The notes under the pieces are model-generated. The model did not search any database and was not told the origin of the DNA. It was given only the letters and a program-made list of their open reading frames with translations. A stretch of 32,604 nt of DNA from Acidovorax sp. (GTDB lineage: Bacteria > Pseudomonadota > Gammaproteobacteria > Burkholderiales > Burkholderiaceae_C), in the NCBI RefSeq assembly GCF_016783915.1, contig NZ_JADHVT010000042.1, forward strand, positions 1 to 32,604, read 5' to 3'. Positions within the stretch are counted from its first letter, which is position 1; each line of letters begins with the position of its first letter. Both the position numbers and the translations under genes were made by a program. Positions 17,894-26,657 of the stretch are shown here, piece by piece.

Positions 17894-19135
17894 ATGACCA
17901 TCGAAATGATCGAAGCCGAAGAATTCAACCAGGGCACCCAGATCAAGGTGATCGGTGTGGGCGGCGGCGGCAGCAATGCCGTCGAGCACATGATTGCCCG
18001 TAGCGTGCAGGGCGTGGAGTTTGTCAGCGCCAACACCGACGCACAGGCGCTCACGCGCAGCTCGGCGCACCGCGTCATCCAGCTGGGCAACAGCGGGCTG
18101 GGTGCTGGCGGCAAGCCTGAGAAGGCCCGCGATGCGGCTGAGGCGGCGGTGGCGGATATCCGTGAAGCCATTTCTGGCGCCCACATGCTGTTCATCACGG
18201 CGGGCATGGGCGGCGGTACGGGCACGGGCGCAGCACCTGTGATCGCGCGCGTGGCCAAGGAGATGGGCATCCTGACGGTGGGCGTGGTCACCAAGCCCTT
18301 CGACTGGGAAGGCGGTCGCCGCATGAAGAACGCCGACGATGGCCTGGCCGAGCTGGAAGCCAACGTGGATTCGCTGATCGTGGTGCTCAACGAAAAGCTG
18401 CTGGATGTGCTGGGCGACGACATCACCCAGGACGAAGCCTTCGCACACGCCAACGATGTGCTCAAGAACGCCGTGGGCGGTATCGCTGAAATCATCAACG
18501 AGTACGGCCAGGTGAACGTGGACTTTGAAGACGTGCGCACCGTGATGGGCGAGCCCGGCAAGGCCATGATGGGCACTGCGACGGCCAGCGGGCCAGACCG
18601 CGCACGCATTGCTGCCGAGCAGGCCATCGCCTGCCCGCTGCTCGAAGGTATCGACCTGTCGGGCGCCAAGGGCGTGCTGGTGTTGGTCACGGCCAGCAAG
18701 GGCAGCCTCAAGCTGTCCGAGTCACGCCAGGCCATGAACACCATCAACGCCTACGCATCGACCGACGCGCACGTGATCTTCGGCGCTGCCTATGACGAAA
18801 CCCTGGGCGACGAGATCCGCGTGACCGTGGTCGCCACGGGCCTGTCGCGTGCCAACGCACGCCGCCAGCCCATCTCGGTGGTTCAGGGTGGCCTGCGCAC
18901 CGGCACGGACAACATGGCCTACCAGATGCCCGTCGCCGGTGTGGGTACGCTGGGTGGTGCCGTGGGCGTGCAAGGCGGCCACGCAGGCAGCGCGCAGGCC
19001 GACTACGGCAGCATGTCGGTGCCCAGCGTCTGGCGCACCAACCGCACACAGGCCGCAGCCCGCGTGGATGCGCTGTCGTCCGGTGGCATGGATGACCTGG
19101 AGATCCCCGCCTTCCTGCGCAAGCAAGCCGACTGA
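17894..19135 (+). CDS. ftsZ: Cell division GTPase FtsZ
   Basis: FtsZ is the tubulin-like GTPase that forms the cytokinetic ring. The 413-residue protein has the N-terminal IKVIGVGGGGSNAV, the tubulin signature GGGTGTGAAPV at about 106-116, the T7 loop VDFEDVRTVM and the conserved C-terminal peptide DDLEIPAFLRKQ, which binds FtsA and other partners. The linker between core and tail is short. AGGAG (17882-17886) lies 7 nt before the chosen ATG; an in-frame ATG at 17801 would add 31 unrelated residues and was rejected. The 151-nt gap after ftsA holds an A/T-rich stretch (17846-17880) that could contain a promoter, though no -35/-10 pair is clear. Confidence 0.98.
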   Translation: MTIEMIEAEEFNQGTQIKVIGVGGGGSNAVEHMIARSVQGVEFVSANTDAQALTRSSAHRVIQLGNSGLGAGGKPEKARDAAEAAVADIREAISGAHMLFITAGMGGGTGTGAAPVIARVAKEMGILTVGVVTKPFDWEGGRRMKNADDGLAELEANVDSLIVVLNEKLLDVLGDDITQDEAFAHANDVLKNAVGGIAEIINEYGQVNVDFEDVRTVMGEPGKAMMGTATASGPDRARIAAEQAIACPLLEGIDLSGAKGVLVLVTASKGSLKLSESRQAMNTINAYASTDAHVIFGAAYDETLGDEIRVTVVATGLSRANARRQPISVVQGGLRTGTDNMAYQMPVAGVGTLGGAVGVQGGHAGSAQADYGSMSVPSVWRTNRTQAAARVDALSSGGMDDLEIPAFLRKQAD

Positions 19136-19183
19136 CAGGCCGGTTGTTCACACGGTGCTGGCCCCTCACCGGGGCCGCAACAC

Positions 19184-19219
19184 AAAAAGCCCTGCCAGCG
19201 CAAGCTGGCAGGGCTTTTT
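19184..19219. terminator. Bidirectional terminator between ftsZ and the convergent chemoreceptor gene
   Basis: AAAAAGCCCTGCCAGC (19184-19199) and its exact inverse (19204-19219) form a perfect 16-bp stem round a GCAA tetraloop. The A run on one side and T run on the other let it work on both strands, ending ftsZ from the left and the - strand receptor gene from the right. A smaller stem GGCCCC/GGGGCC (19160-19176) precedes it. Confidence 0.95.
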
Positions 19220-19279
19220 GACTGGGGCCGCGCGACCCTGCGCGCGCTCAGGCCTGTGTGGCCAAAGGCATCTCAGCGA

Positions 19280-21058
19280 TCAGAAGGACTCCCAATCATC
19301 GTTGTTGTCTGCCGCAGGCTTGGGGCTGCTGGCTTTGGTTGGCAATGCCGCCGCAGGCGAAGGTGAAGGCGCGGGTTTGCGAGGGGCCGTGGGCGCCTTG
19401 GCAAGGGCAGGGCGAGGCGCTGTAGCGCGCACTGCAGGGGCCACGGCGCGAGGGGCAGGCGCGGGTCGGCTGGCCGGGGCGGGGGCCGAGGTGCTACCGT
19501 TCACACGGAACAGCGCCACCACCTGGGTGAGCTTCATGGCCTGCTCGCGCAGACTGTCTGCTGCTGCGGCCGACTGCTCCACCAGCGCTGAGTTCTGCTG
19601 GGTCATCTGGTCCAGCTGGTTCACGGCGGTGTTGACCTGGGCAATGCCCTGGCTCTGCTCCGAGGTGGCCGAGCGGATTTCTCCAATGATGTCTGTCACG
19701 CGTTGAACGCTGTCCACGATCTCGGTCATGGTGGCTCCTGCATTGCCCACCAGTTGCGTGCCCGATGCCACCTTCTCCACGGAAGCGTCGATCAGTGTCT
19801 TGATTTCCTTGGCGGCTGCTGCGCTGCGCTGTGCCAGACTGCGCACTTCGCTGGCGACCACCGCAAAACCGCGACCCTGTTCACCTGCGCGCGCTGCCTC
19901 GACGGCGGCGTTGAGCGCCAGGATGTTGGTCTGGAACGCAATGCCGTCGATCACGCCGATGATGTCGCTGATCTTGTTGCTGCTGGCGTTGATGTCCTGC
20001 ATGGTGGATACCACGCGGGACACCACTTCCCCTCCGCGCGCCGCCACGGCAGCCGCTGAAGTTGCCATCTGGTTGGCGGTTTGCGCGGAGTCCGATGTCT
20101 GCTTGACGGTGCTGGTCAGCTCTTCCATGCTGCTGGCGGTGGTTTGCAGGTTGCTGGCCGTGTCTTCAGTGCGATGGGCCAGGTCGTTGTTGCCCTGGGC
20201 AATTTCCCCCGACGCCGTAGCAATGCTGTCCGTGGCCGACCGTACCTCGGTCACCAGCTTGCGCAGCGAGGCCACCATGTGTGCCAGGCCATCGAGCATG
20301 GAGCCGGGTGGGGCCGCCGGAATCTGGGCATCCAGGTTGCCTTCGGCCACCTCGGACATGATCGCAATGGCATGGGTGGGTTCGCCACCAATCTGGCGCA
20401 GCACCGAGCGCGACACGAGCAGGCCGATCACCCCCACCACCACAAACACCGCCACCACCAGCGCCAGGCTTGACCACAGGGCCTTGCGCAGCATGGCATC
20501 CACGTCATCGGTATACAACCCGGAGCCGACCATCCAGTTCCAGCCATCCACCTTGACGATGTACTGCAGCTTGGGCACGGGTGTCTGCTGGCCGGGGCGC
20601 GCAAACATGGTGGGTACAAAGGCCTTGCCGTCCTTGCTGCTGCGCATGCCGTTGACCAGCAGGCCGATGATGTCCACGCCCGAACCATCCTTGACCTTGC
20701 CGAGCATGTCCTGCCCGTCCCACTCGGTCTTGAAGGGGTGCATCACGCCCACGCCCTCGGTGGTCCAGATGTAGAAATATTCGGTCTTGCCCTCGGGGCC
20801 GCCGTAGCGGGCAATGCGCAGGGCATCCTTGGCGGCCTTCTGCGCGTCTTCCACCGACATGGCACCGCTCGCGGCCTTGGCCTGGTACCCGACCACGATG
20901 CTGTGGGCGGACTGTACGGCGGTGGTCAGCAGGTCCTTGCGGGACTCGGTGATCAGCCGCCGCTCCTGGAGGAGTGACAGGATGGCCATGATCAACAGCG
21001 CCATGAGCGCGGTGCCGATCATGAGCATGACTTTCATCTTGAAACTGAGCTTGCTCAT
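19280..21058 (-). CDS. Methyl-accepting chemotaxis protein with single Cache domain
   Basis: This is an inner-membrane chemoreceptor that signals to CheA/CheW. The 592-residue product has TM1 at about 8-30 and a periplasmic single-Cache (sCache_2-like) domain at about 33-185 (TEYFYIWTTEGVGVMHPF, DGWNWMVGSGLY). TM2 is at about 192-217, then a HAMP domain and a long signalling coiled coil with the tip [21 protein letters not shown] 70-residue Ala/Pro-rich tether ends in DWESF, close to the NWETF pentapeptide that docks CheR and CheB. The ATG at 21058 has AGGAG at a 6-nt gap; an in-frame ATG at 21124 adds 22 unlikely residues. Such Cache domains often bind small carboxylates, but the ligand cannot be read from sequence. 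It separates ftsZ from lpxC. Confidence 0.95.
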   Translation of the reverse strand: MSKLSFKMKVMLMIGTALMALLIMAILSLLQERRLITESRKDLLTTAVQSAHSIVVGYQAKAASGAMSVEDAQKAAKDALRIARYGGPEGKTEYFYIWTTEGVGVMHPFKTEWDGQDMLGKVKDGSGVDIIGLLVNGMRSSKDGKAFVPTMFARPGQQTPVPKLQYIVKVDGWNWMVGSGLYTDDVDAMLRKALWSSLALVVAVFVVVGVIGLLVSRSVLRQIGGEPTHAIAIMSEVAEGNLDAQIPAAPPGSMLDGLAHMVASLRKLVTEVRSATDSIATASGEIAQGNNDLAHRTEDTASNLQTTASSMEELTSTVKQTSDSAQTANQMATSAAAVAARGGEVVSRVVSTMQDINASSNKISDIIGVIDGIAFQTNILALNAAVEAARAGEQGRGFAVVASEVRSLAQRSAAAAKEIKTLIDASVEKVASGTQLVGNAGATMTEIVDSVQRVTDIIGEIRSATSEQSQGIAQVNTAVNQLDQMTQQNSALVEQSAAAADSLREQAMKLTQVVALFRVNGSTSAPAPASRPAPAPRAVAPAVRATAPRPALAKAPTAPRKPAPSPSPAAALPTKASSPKPAADNNDDWESF

Positions 21059-21266
21059 GGGAGTCTCCTGTGGGGCGGGTGCGGTTTGTTCATGTTGTGT
21101 GTTCTCAAAGCCCTCTGATGCCAAATTGTGCGGCGAACCGTGGGGTCAGTGCAGTAGGTGAAAACGCGGCGGTAGCTCTACCTATGGGCCGCCAACGTTC
21201 CCAGTGTGGCGCCCCGTCTGTGGTGCAGGCAAAACCTCTGCCGGTGCGGGGCGGTGTGCCAGAACC

Positions 21267-21272
21267 TAAAAT
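21267..21272 (+). promoter_or_regulatory. Predicted -10 element of lpxC (possibly leaderless)
   Basis: TAAAAT ends 6 nt before the lpxC ATG, so a normal start distance would put the first transcribed base at or next to the A of ATG. No Shine-Dalgarno is visible between them. The -35 region (about 21244-21249, GTGCGG) is poor, so activation or a different sigma contact would be needed. The rest of the 220-nt divergent gap (21059-21278) holds GGTAG-CT-CTACC at about 21171-21182 but nothing else I can name. Confidence 0.45.
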
Positions 21273-21278
21273 ACGCGG

Positions 21279-22202
21279 ATGCTCCAGCAACGCACCCTCA
21301 AGACCCTGACCCGCGCCGTAGGCGTGGGTCTGCACAGCGGCCAGCGGGTCGAGTTGACTCTGCGGCCCGCACAGCCGGACACAGGCATCGTGTTCCGGCG
21401 GGTGGATCTGCCACAGCCGGTGGACATTCCCATCCGTGCCGAGGCCGTGACGGATACGCGGCTGGCATCCACCATTGCGGTGGGTAATGCCAAGGTGCAC
21501 ACGGTGGAGCACCTGATGTCGGCCTGTGCCGGACTGGGCATCGACAATCTCTATGTGGACATCACGGCCGAAGAGGTCCCCATTCTCGATGGGTCTTCGG
21601 CTTCGTTCGTGTTCCTGCTGCAAAGCGCTGGGGTGGAACTGCAGAACGCACCAAAGCGCTTCATCCGCGTCACCCGGCCGGTGGAGGTGCGCGAGGGCGA
21701 AGGCGCCAATGCCAAGTGGGCGCGCCTTACGCCTTACCACGGCTACAAGCTCAGTTTTGAAATCGACTTTGACCACCCGGCCGTGGACTCCACCGGTCAG
21801 CGCGTGGAGTTTGACCTGGGGCAAGGCAACTACAGCCGCGACATTGCCCGCGCCCGCACCTTCGGTTTCACCCGCGATGTGGAAATGATGCGCTCCAACG
21901 GCCTGGCGCTGGGTGGCGGCCTGGACAACGCCATCGTGATGGACGACTACAAGGTGCTCAACAGCGACGGTCTGCGCTATGACGACGAGTTCGTGAAGCA
22001 CAAGATCCTCGATGCGATGGGGGACCTGTACCTCATCGGCAAACCGCTGCTGGCCGCGTACAGCGCGTTCCGTTCGGGCCACGCCATGAACAACCTGTTG
22101 CTGCGCGAGCTGCTGGCCCAGCGCGACGCCTGGGAGGTGGTCACGTTCGAGGACGAGCGCCAGGCACCCACCGGTTTTGCGCAGCCTGCGCGCGCCTGGT
22201 AG
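21279..22202 (+). CDS. lpxC: UDP-3-O-acyl-N-acetylglucosamine deacetylase LpxC
   Basis: LpxC is the zinc deacetylase of the first committed step of lipid A synthesis, in the cytoplasm. The 307-residue product has H78 in HTVEHLMSA with E77 as acid/base, H241 and D245 in [11 protein letters not shown] as the other zinc ligands, and H268 in FRSGHAMNN as the catalytic histidine. The N terminus [17 protein letters not shown] is standard. In many proteobacteria lpxC follows ftsZ directly; here a chemoreceptor gene on the other strand lies between them, so lpxC needs its own promoter. No SD is seen before the ATG. Confidence 0.98.
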   Translation: MLQQRTLKTLTRAVGVGLHSGQRVELTLRPAQPDTGIVFRRVDLPQPVDIPIRAEAVTDTRLASTIAVGNAKVHTVEHLMSACAGLGIDNLYVDITAEEVPILDGSSASFVFLLQSAGVELQNAPKRFIRVTRPVEVREGEGANAKWARLTPYHGYKLSFEIDFDHPAVDSTGQRVEFDLGQGNYSRDIARARTFGFTRDVEMMRSNGLALGGGLDNAIVMDDYKVLNSDGLRYDDEFVKHKILDAMGDLYLIGKPLLAAYSAFRSGHAMNNLLLRELLAQRDAWEVVTFEDERQAPTGFAQPARAW

Positions 22203-22214
22203 GGCCCGCCCGCC

Positions 22215-22391
22215 ATGTTGATCTTTCGCTGGCTGGCCATGCTGCTGCTCCTGGCGGCTGCCGTGTCGTTTGCGTTTTATGCAGGCACGGGCCAGCCGCG
22301 CTACAAGCGCTTGGGGCTCGTCATCCTCAAGTGGACGGTGATTGCTGCTGTGTTCTTCTTCGCGGTGCTCCTCATCGGCCGACTGGCCTGA
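22215..22391 (+). CDS. Small two-helix membrane protein of unknown function
   Basis: This 58-residue ORF starts 12 nt after the lpxC stop. It has a hydrophobic helix at about 3-22 (IFRWLAMLLLLAAAVSFAFY), a short basic loop GTGQPRYKRLG and a second helix at about 34-55 (VILKWTVIAAVFFFAVLLIG). The positive loop suggests both ends face the periplasm or that the loop is cytoplasmic. The SD is weak (GTAGGG about 10 nt upstream). I recall similar hypothetical proteins beside lpxC in related bacteria but cannot name a family. The last base of its stop is the first base of the palindromic element at 22391. Confidence 0.7.
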   Translation: MLIFRWLAMLLLLAAAVSFAFYAGTGQPRYKRLGLVILKWTVIAAVFFFAVLLIGRLA

Positions 22392-22551
22392 GAAGGTGTG
22401 AGCGAACCCGCCATGCCCGCTCATCCCGCCAAAACACACCCGTTCGTCGTTACAAATGCTCGCCATAGCCCGAGCTATGGCTGCGCTTTGCGCCTAGATC
22501 GGGCGCGTTTTGGCGGCCTGCTCGGGCACGCCGGATTCATTCACACCTTCT
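22391..22551. repeat. 160-bp nested palindromic element
   Basis: Left arm 22392-22442 and right arm 22500-22550 are imperfect inverted copies, matching at about 40 of 51 positions, with AGAAGGTGTGA perfect at the outer ends. In the middle GCCATAGC (22462-22469) and GCTATGGC (22474-22481) form a perfect 8-bp stem with loop CCGA, followed by GCGC-TTT-GCGC (22484-22494). The whole could fold into one long hairpin. It may be a dispersed repeat, a MITE-like element or a terminator for the lpxC unit; only the structure is certain. Confidence 0.8.
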
Positions 22552-22589
22552 GACCGCACGGGCTCTGCCGCCCCGTTTTTTCTCTGGCC

Positions 22590-22595
22590 TATACT
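22590..22595 (+). promoter_or_regulatory. Predicted -10 element of thiC
   Basis: TATACT lies about 6 nt before the start of the TPP riboswitch, which places the transcript start near 22602, as expected for a riboswitch leader. The -35 region is not canonical. Confidence 0.5.
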
Positions 22596-22600
22596 CGCGC

Positions 22601-22710
22601 CTGCTCCGGGGTGTGCTGATGCGCTGAGATGCAAGAGTCCTGAAGGAATTCAGGCAAGCTTGCGAACCCGACGAACTTGATCCGGTTCATACCGGCGGAA
22701 GAAGAGCCGA
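22601..22710 (+). ncRNA. TPP riboswitch (thi box)
   Basis: The aptamer core is clear: GGGGTG, then GCTGAGAT (22623-22630) and ACCCG, GAACTTGATCCGG, TTCATACCGGCG (22666-22696). The P3 arm is GCAAG/CTTGC (22631-22635 with 22659-22663), with an inner stem CCTGAA/TTCAGG round GGAA. P5 is CCGG/CCGG, and a short P1 can form from GCTC (22603-22606) and GAGC (22704-22707). It binds thiamine pyrophosphate and lowers thiC expression when thiamine is plentiful. Confidence 0.95.
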
Positions 22711-22723
22711 CCTCCTTGTCCCC

Positions 22724-24739
<2,016 letters not shown>

Positions 24740-24764
24740 AAACGGCGCAATAAGCGCAGCTACT

Positions 24765-24800
24765 GGCCCCGAGGATTCCCTGAAACAGGGCCCCGGGGCC
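24765..24800 (+). terminator. GC-rich hairpin after thiC (weak terminator)
   Basis: GGCCCCG (24765-24771) pairs with CGGGGCC (24794-24800); inside, CCCTG-AAA-CAGGG (24778-24790) forms a second stem. No T tract follows, so termination may need Rho. The rest of 24801-24879 shows no other feature. Confidence 0.45.
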
Positions 24801-24879
24801 GTGCTTACCCTGTGCGATGGACCGCCTTGCCCGGCATATAGTCCCGCCCACCCCCGGCCCAGAAGGTGGGGGGTGTGTG

Positions 24880-24895
24880 TGGCACCAAATTTGCT
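24880..24895 (+). promoter_or_regulatory. Predicted sigma-54 (RpoN) promoter
   Basis: TGGCACCAAATTTGCT fits the sigma-54 consensus TGGCAC-N5-TTGC(A/T), with GG (-24) and GC (-12) 10 nt apart. Transcription would begin near 24906, giving a leader of about 27 nt with AAGGAAGAG before the receptor ATG. The site also overlaps an extended -10-like TGCTATGCT (24892-24900), so sigma-70 use cannot be excluded. Confidence 0.65.
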
Positions 24896-24932
24896 ATGCT
24901 GGACTGTCTGTTAAAAAATGTAAGGAAGAGCC

Positions 24933-26591
24933 ATGAATGCTCTCGGCCGCTTCTCCATCCGCACGCGTCTCTACTTCGGAACCGTCTTTTCCCTGATCCT
25001 TCTGGTCGTCATCGGTGCCATGGGCTACGTGGCCCTGGACCGAACGCGTGGCACCCTGCAAGTGCTGTTTTCAGAACGCGTGCAGACGCTGACCGACATG
25101 TCCGAGCTGCGCACCACCCTGGGTGACCTGCGCCGGACCGAAAAAGACATCATCATCAACTTCAACAACTCGGTCGAGGTCTCGGCCCTGCGCGAGTCCT
25201 GGGCCAAAACCCTGACCTCCCTGCGCAAGCGCCTGGCCGATGTGCGGCAAGTGCAGTCGGGCGATGCCGAGTTCGTGGCCTCCATCGACAAGTCCCTGGA
25301 CGAGATCAAGCAGTACGAAACCGGCATCTCGCCCATCTTCGAGAAAATCGAGGGCGCGCAGCTCGACGGCGCAGGGGGCGGCGCCTACGCCGACCGCCTG
25401 AAGGTCCACATGGAGGCCACCGACAAGCTGTTCTCCAGCCTTGCCGCTTCGGCGCGCGCGCAGATGGACGAGGCCCGCGCGGGCGTCGAATCGCGCACCT
25501 CCACCATGGCCGCACTGATTGGCGTGGGCCTGGTGCTGGCGCTGGCGGTGTTGATTCCACTCACGTTCTTCAGCGTGCGCTCCATCACGAAATCCCTCGG
25601 ACAGGCACAGGAGCTGGCTGAACGCATTGCCAGTGGCGATTTGTCGCGCGATGTGGCGGCCATGAACCAGGACGAAGTGGGCCAGCTGGTGGGCGCCATG
25701 GGTCGCATGCAGGACTCGTTGCGTGACCTGGTGCGCCAGGTGCAGGACGCGGCGGGCAACATCTCCACCGCCAGCTCCGAGATCGCCAGCGGCAACCACG
25801 ACCTGAGCCACCGCACCGAGCAGACAGCGGCCAACCTGGAGGAAACCGCTTCATCGATGGAGGTGCTGACCAGCACGGTGCAGCAAAGCGCCCAGGCCTC
25901 GCGCCAGGCCAGCGACTTTGCCTCGTCCGCCGCCGAGGTGGCCGCACGCGGCGGCGCCGTGGTGTCGCAGGTGGTGACCACCATGGACCAGATCACCACC
26001 AGCTCGCGCAAGATCGCCGACATCACGGGCGTGATCGATTCGATTGCGTTCCAGACCAATATCCTGGCGCTCAACGCGGCGGTGGAAGCCGCCCGTGCCG
26101 GTGAGCAGGGCCGTGGCTTTGCGGTGGTGGCTAGCGAGGTGCGCAACCTGGCGCAGCGCAGCGCCGAAGCGGCCAAGGAGATCAAGGGCCTGATCGGTTC
26201 GTCGGTGGAGCGGGTCGAAGACGGCTCGCGCCTGGTGAGCCAGGCCGGCCAGACCATGACCGAGATTGTGAGCAGCGTGCGGCGCGTGTCCGACATCATT
26301 GCGGAGATCACCGCTTCGTCGGCCGAGCAAAGCGACAACATCGGCCAGATCAGCCAGTCGGTCACCCAGCTCGACCAGATGACCCAGCAGAACGCGGCGC
26401 TGGTGGAGGAGTCCACCGCAGCGTCCGAGTCGCTGCGAGAGCAGGCGCACCACCTCAACAGCGCGGTCAGCCAGTTCAAGCTGCAGGATGGCGCGACGGC
26501 ATCCCCGGCGTTTAGCACCTCCGCACCCGCAACGCCCGCCGCACCTGCTATGGCCCAGGTGGGGCGCAGGCCCGCGCTGCAGATCCGGTAG
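24933..26591 (+). CDS. Methyl-accepting chemotaxis protein (four-helix-bundle sensor)
   Basis: This 552-residue inner-membrane chemoreceptor has TM1 at about 13-35 and a periplasmic helical domain at about 36-190, which by pattern is a four-helix-bundle (4HB_MCP) ligand module. TM2 is at about 192-214, a HAMP domain follows to about 266, and then the signalling coiled coil with tip [20 protein letters not shown]. Its cytoplasmic half is very similar to that of the receptor at 19280-21058, while the sensor halves are unrelated. The C terminus ends RRPALQIR and lacks the CheR-docking pentapeptide. AAGGAAG precedes the ATG, and a sigma-54-type promoter lies just upstream. The ligand is unknown. 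Confidence 0.95.
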   Translation: MNALGRFSIRTRLYFGTVFSLILLVVIGAMGYVALDRTRGTLQVLFSERVQTLTDMSELRTTLGDLRRTEKDIIINFNNSVEVSALRESWAKTLTSLRKRLADVRQVQSGDAEFVASIDKSLDEIKQYETGISPIFEKIEGAQLDGAGGGAYADRLKVHMEATDKLFSSLAASARAQMDEARAGVESRTSTMAALIGVGLVLALAVLIPLTFFSVRSITKSLGQAQELAERIASGDLSRDVAAMNQDEVGQLVGAMGRMQDSLRDLVRQVQDAAGNISTASSEIASGNHDLSHRTEQTAANLEETASSMEVLTSTVQQSAQASRQASDFASSAAEVAARGGAVVSQVVTTMDQITTSSRKIADITGVIDSIAFQTNILALNAAVEAARAGEQGRGFAVVASEVRNLAQRSAEAAKEIKGLIGSSVERVEDGSRLVSQAGQTMTEIVSSVRRVSDIIAEITASSAEQSDNIGQISQSVTQLDQMTQQNAALVEESTAASESLREQAHHLNSAVSQFKLQDGATASPAFSTSAPATPAAPAMAQVGRRPALQIR

Positions 26592-26599
26592 TTTGAAGT

Positions 26600-26649
26600 G
26601 TTTTTGGCTGGTAGCGCTAGTGTTTCATGTGCTAACAGCTATCAAAAAC
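26600..26649. repeat. Dispersed A/T-flanked palindromic repeat between convergent genes
   Basis: The block begins TTTTTGGC, contains TAGCGCTA (26612-26619) and TGCTAACA, and ends GCTATCAAAAA (26638-26648). The two halves pair imperfectly (GCTGGTAGCGC against GCTGTTAGCAC, 9 of 11) with T and A runs at the ends. It fills the gap between the receptor gene and gspE and could act as a bidirectional terminator. Related blocks lie at 13060-13122 and 30261-30306. Confidence 0.7.
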
Positions 26650-26657
26650 GTAGCAAA

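Noticed and set aside
17745-17897. 50-codon ORF between ftsA and ftsZ ending in an ATGA overlap with ftsZ
   Set aside because: Pro/Arg/Trp-rich product with no domain and no good SD; the overlap with the ftsZ ATG may be chance. It would deserve another look if conserved.
21100-21135. Possible sigma-54 promoter for the Cache receptor on the - strand (TTTGGCATCAGAGGGC)
   Set aside because: The GG and GC elements are 9 nt apart, not 10, which normally abolishes sigma-54 use.
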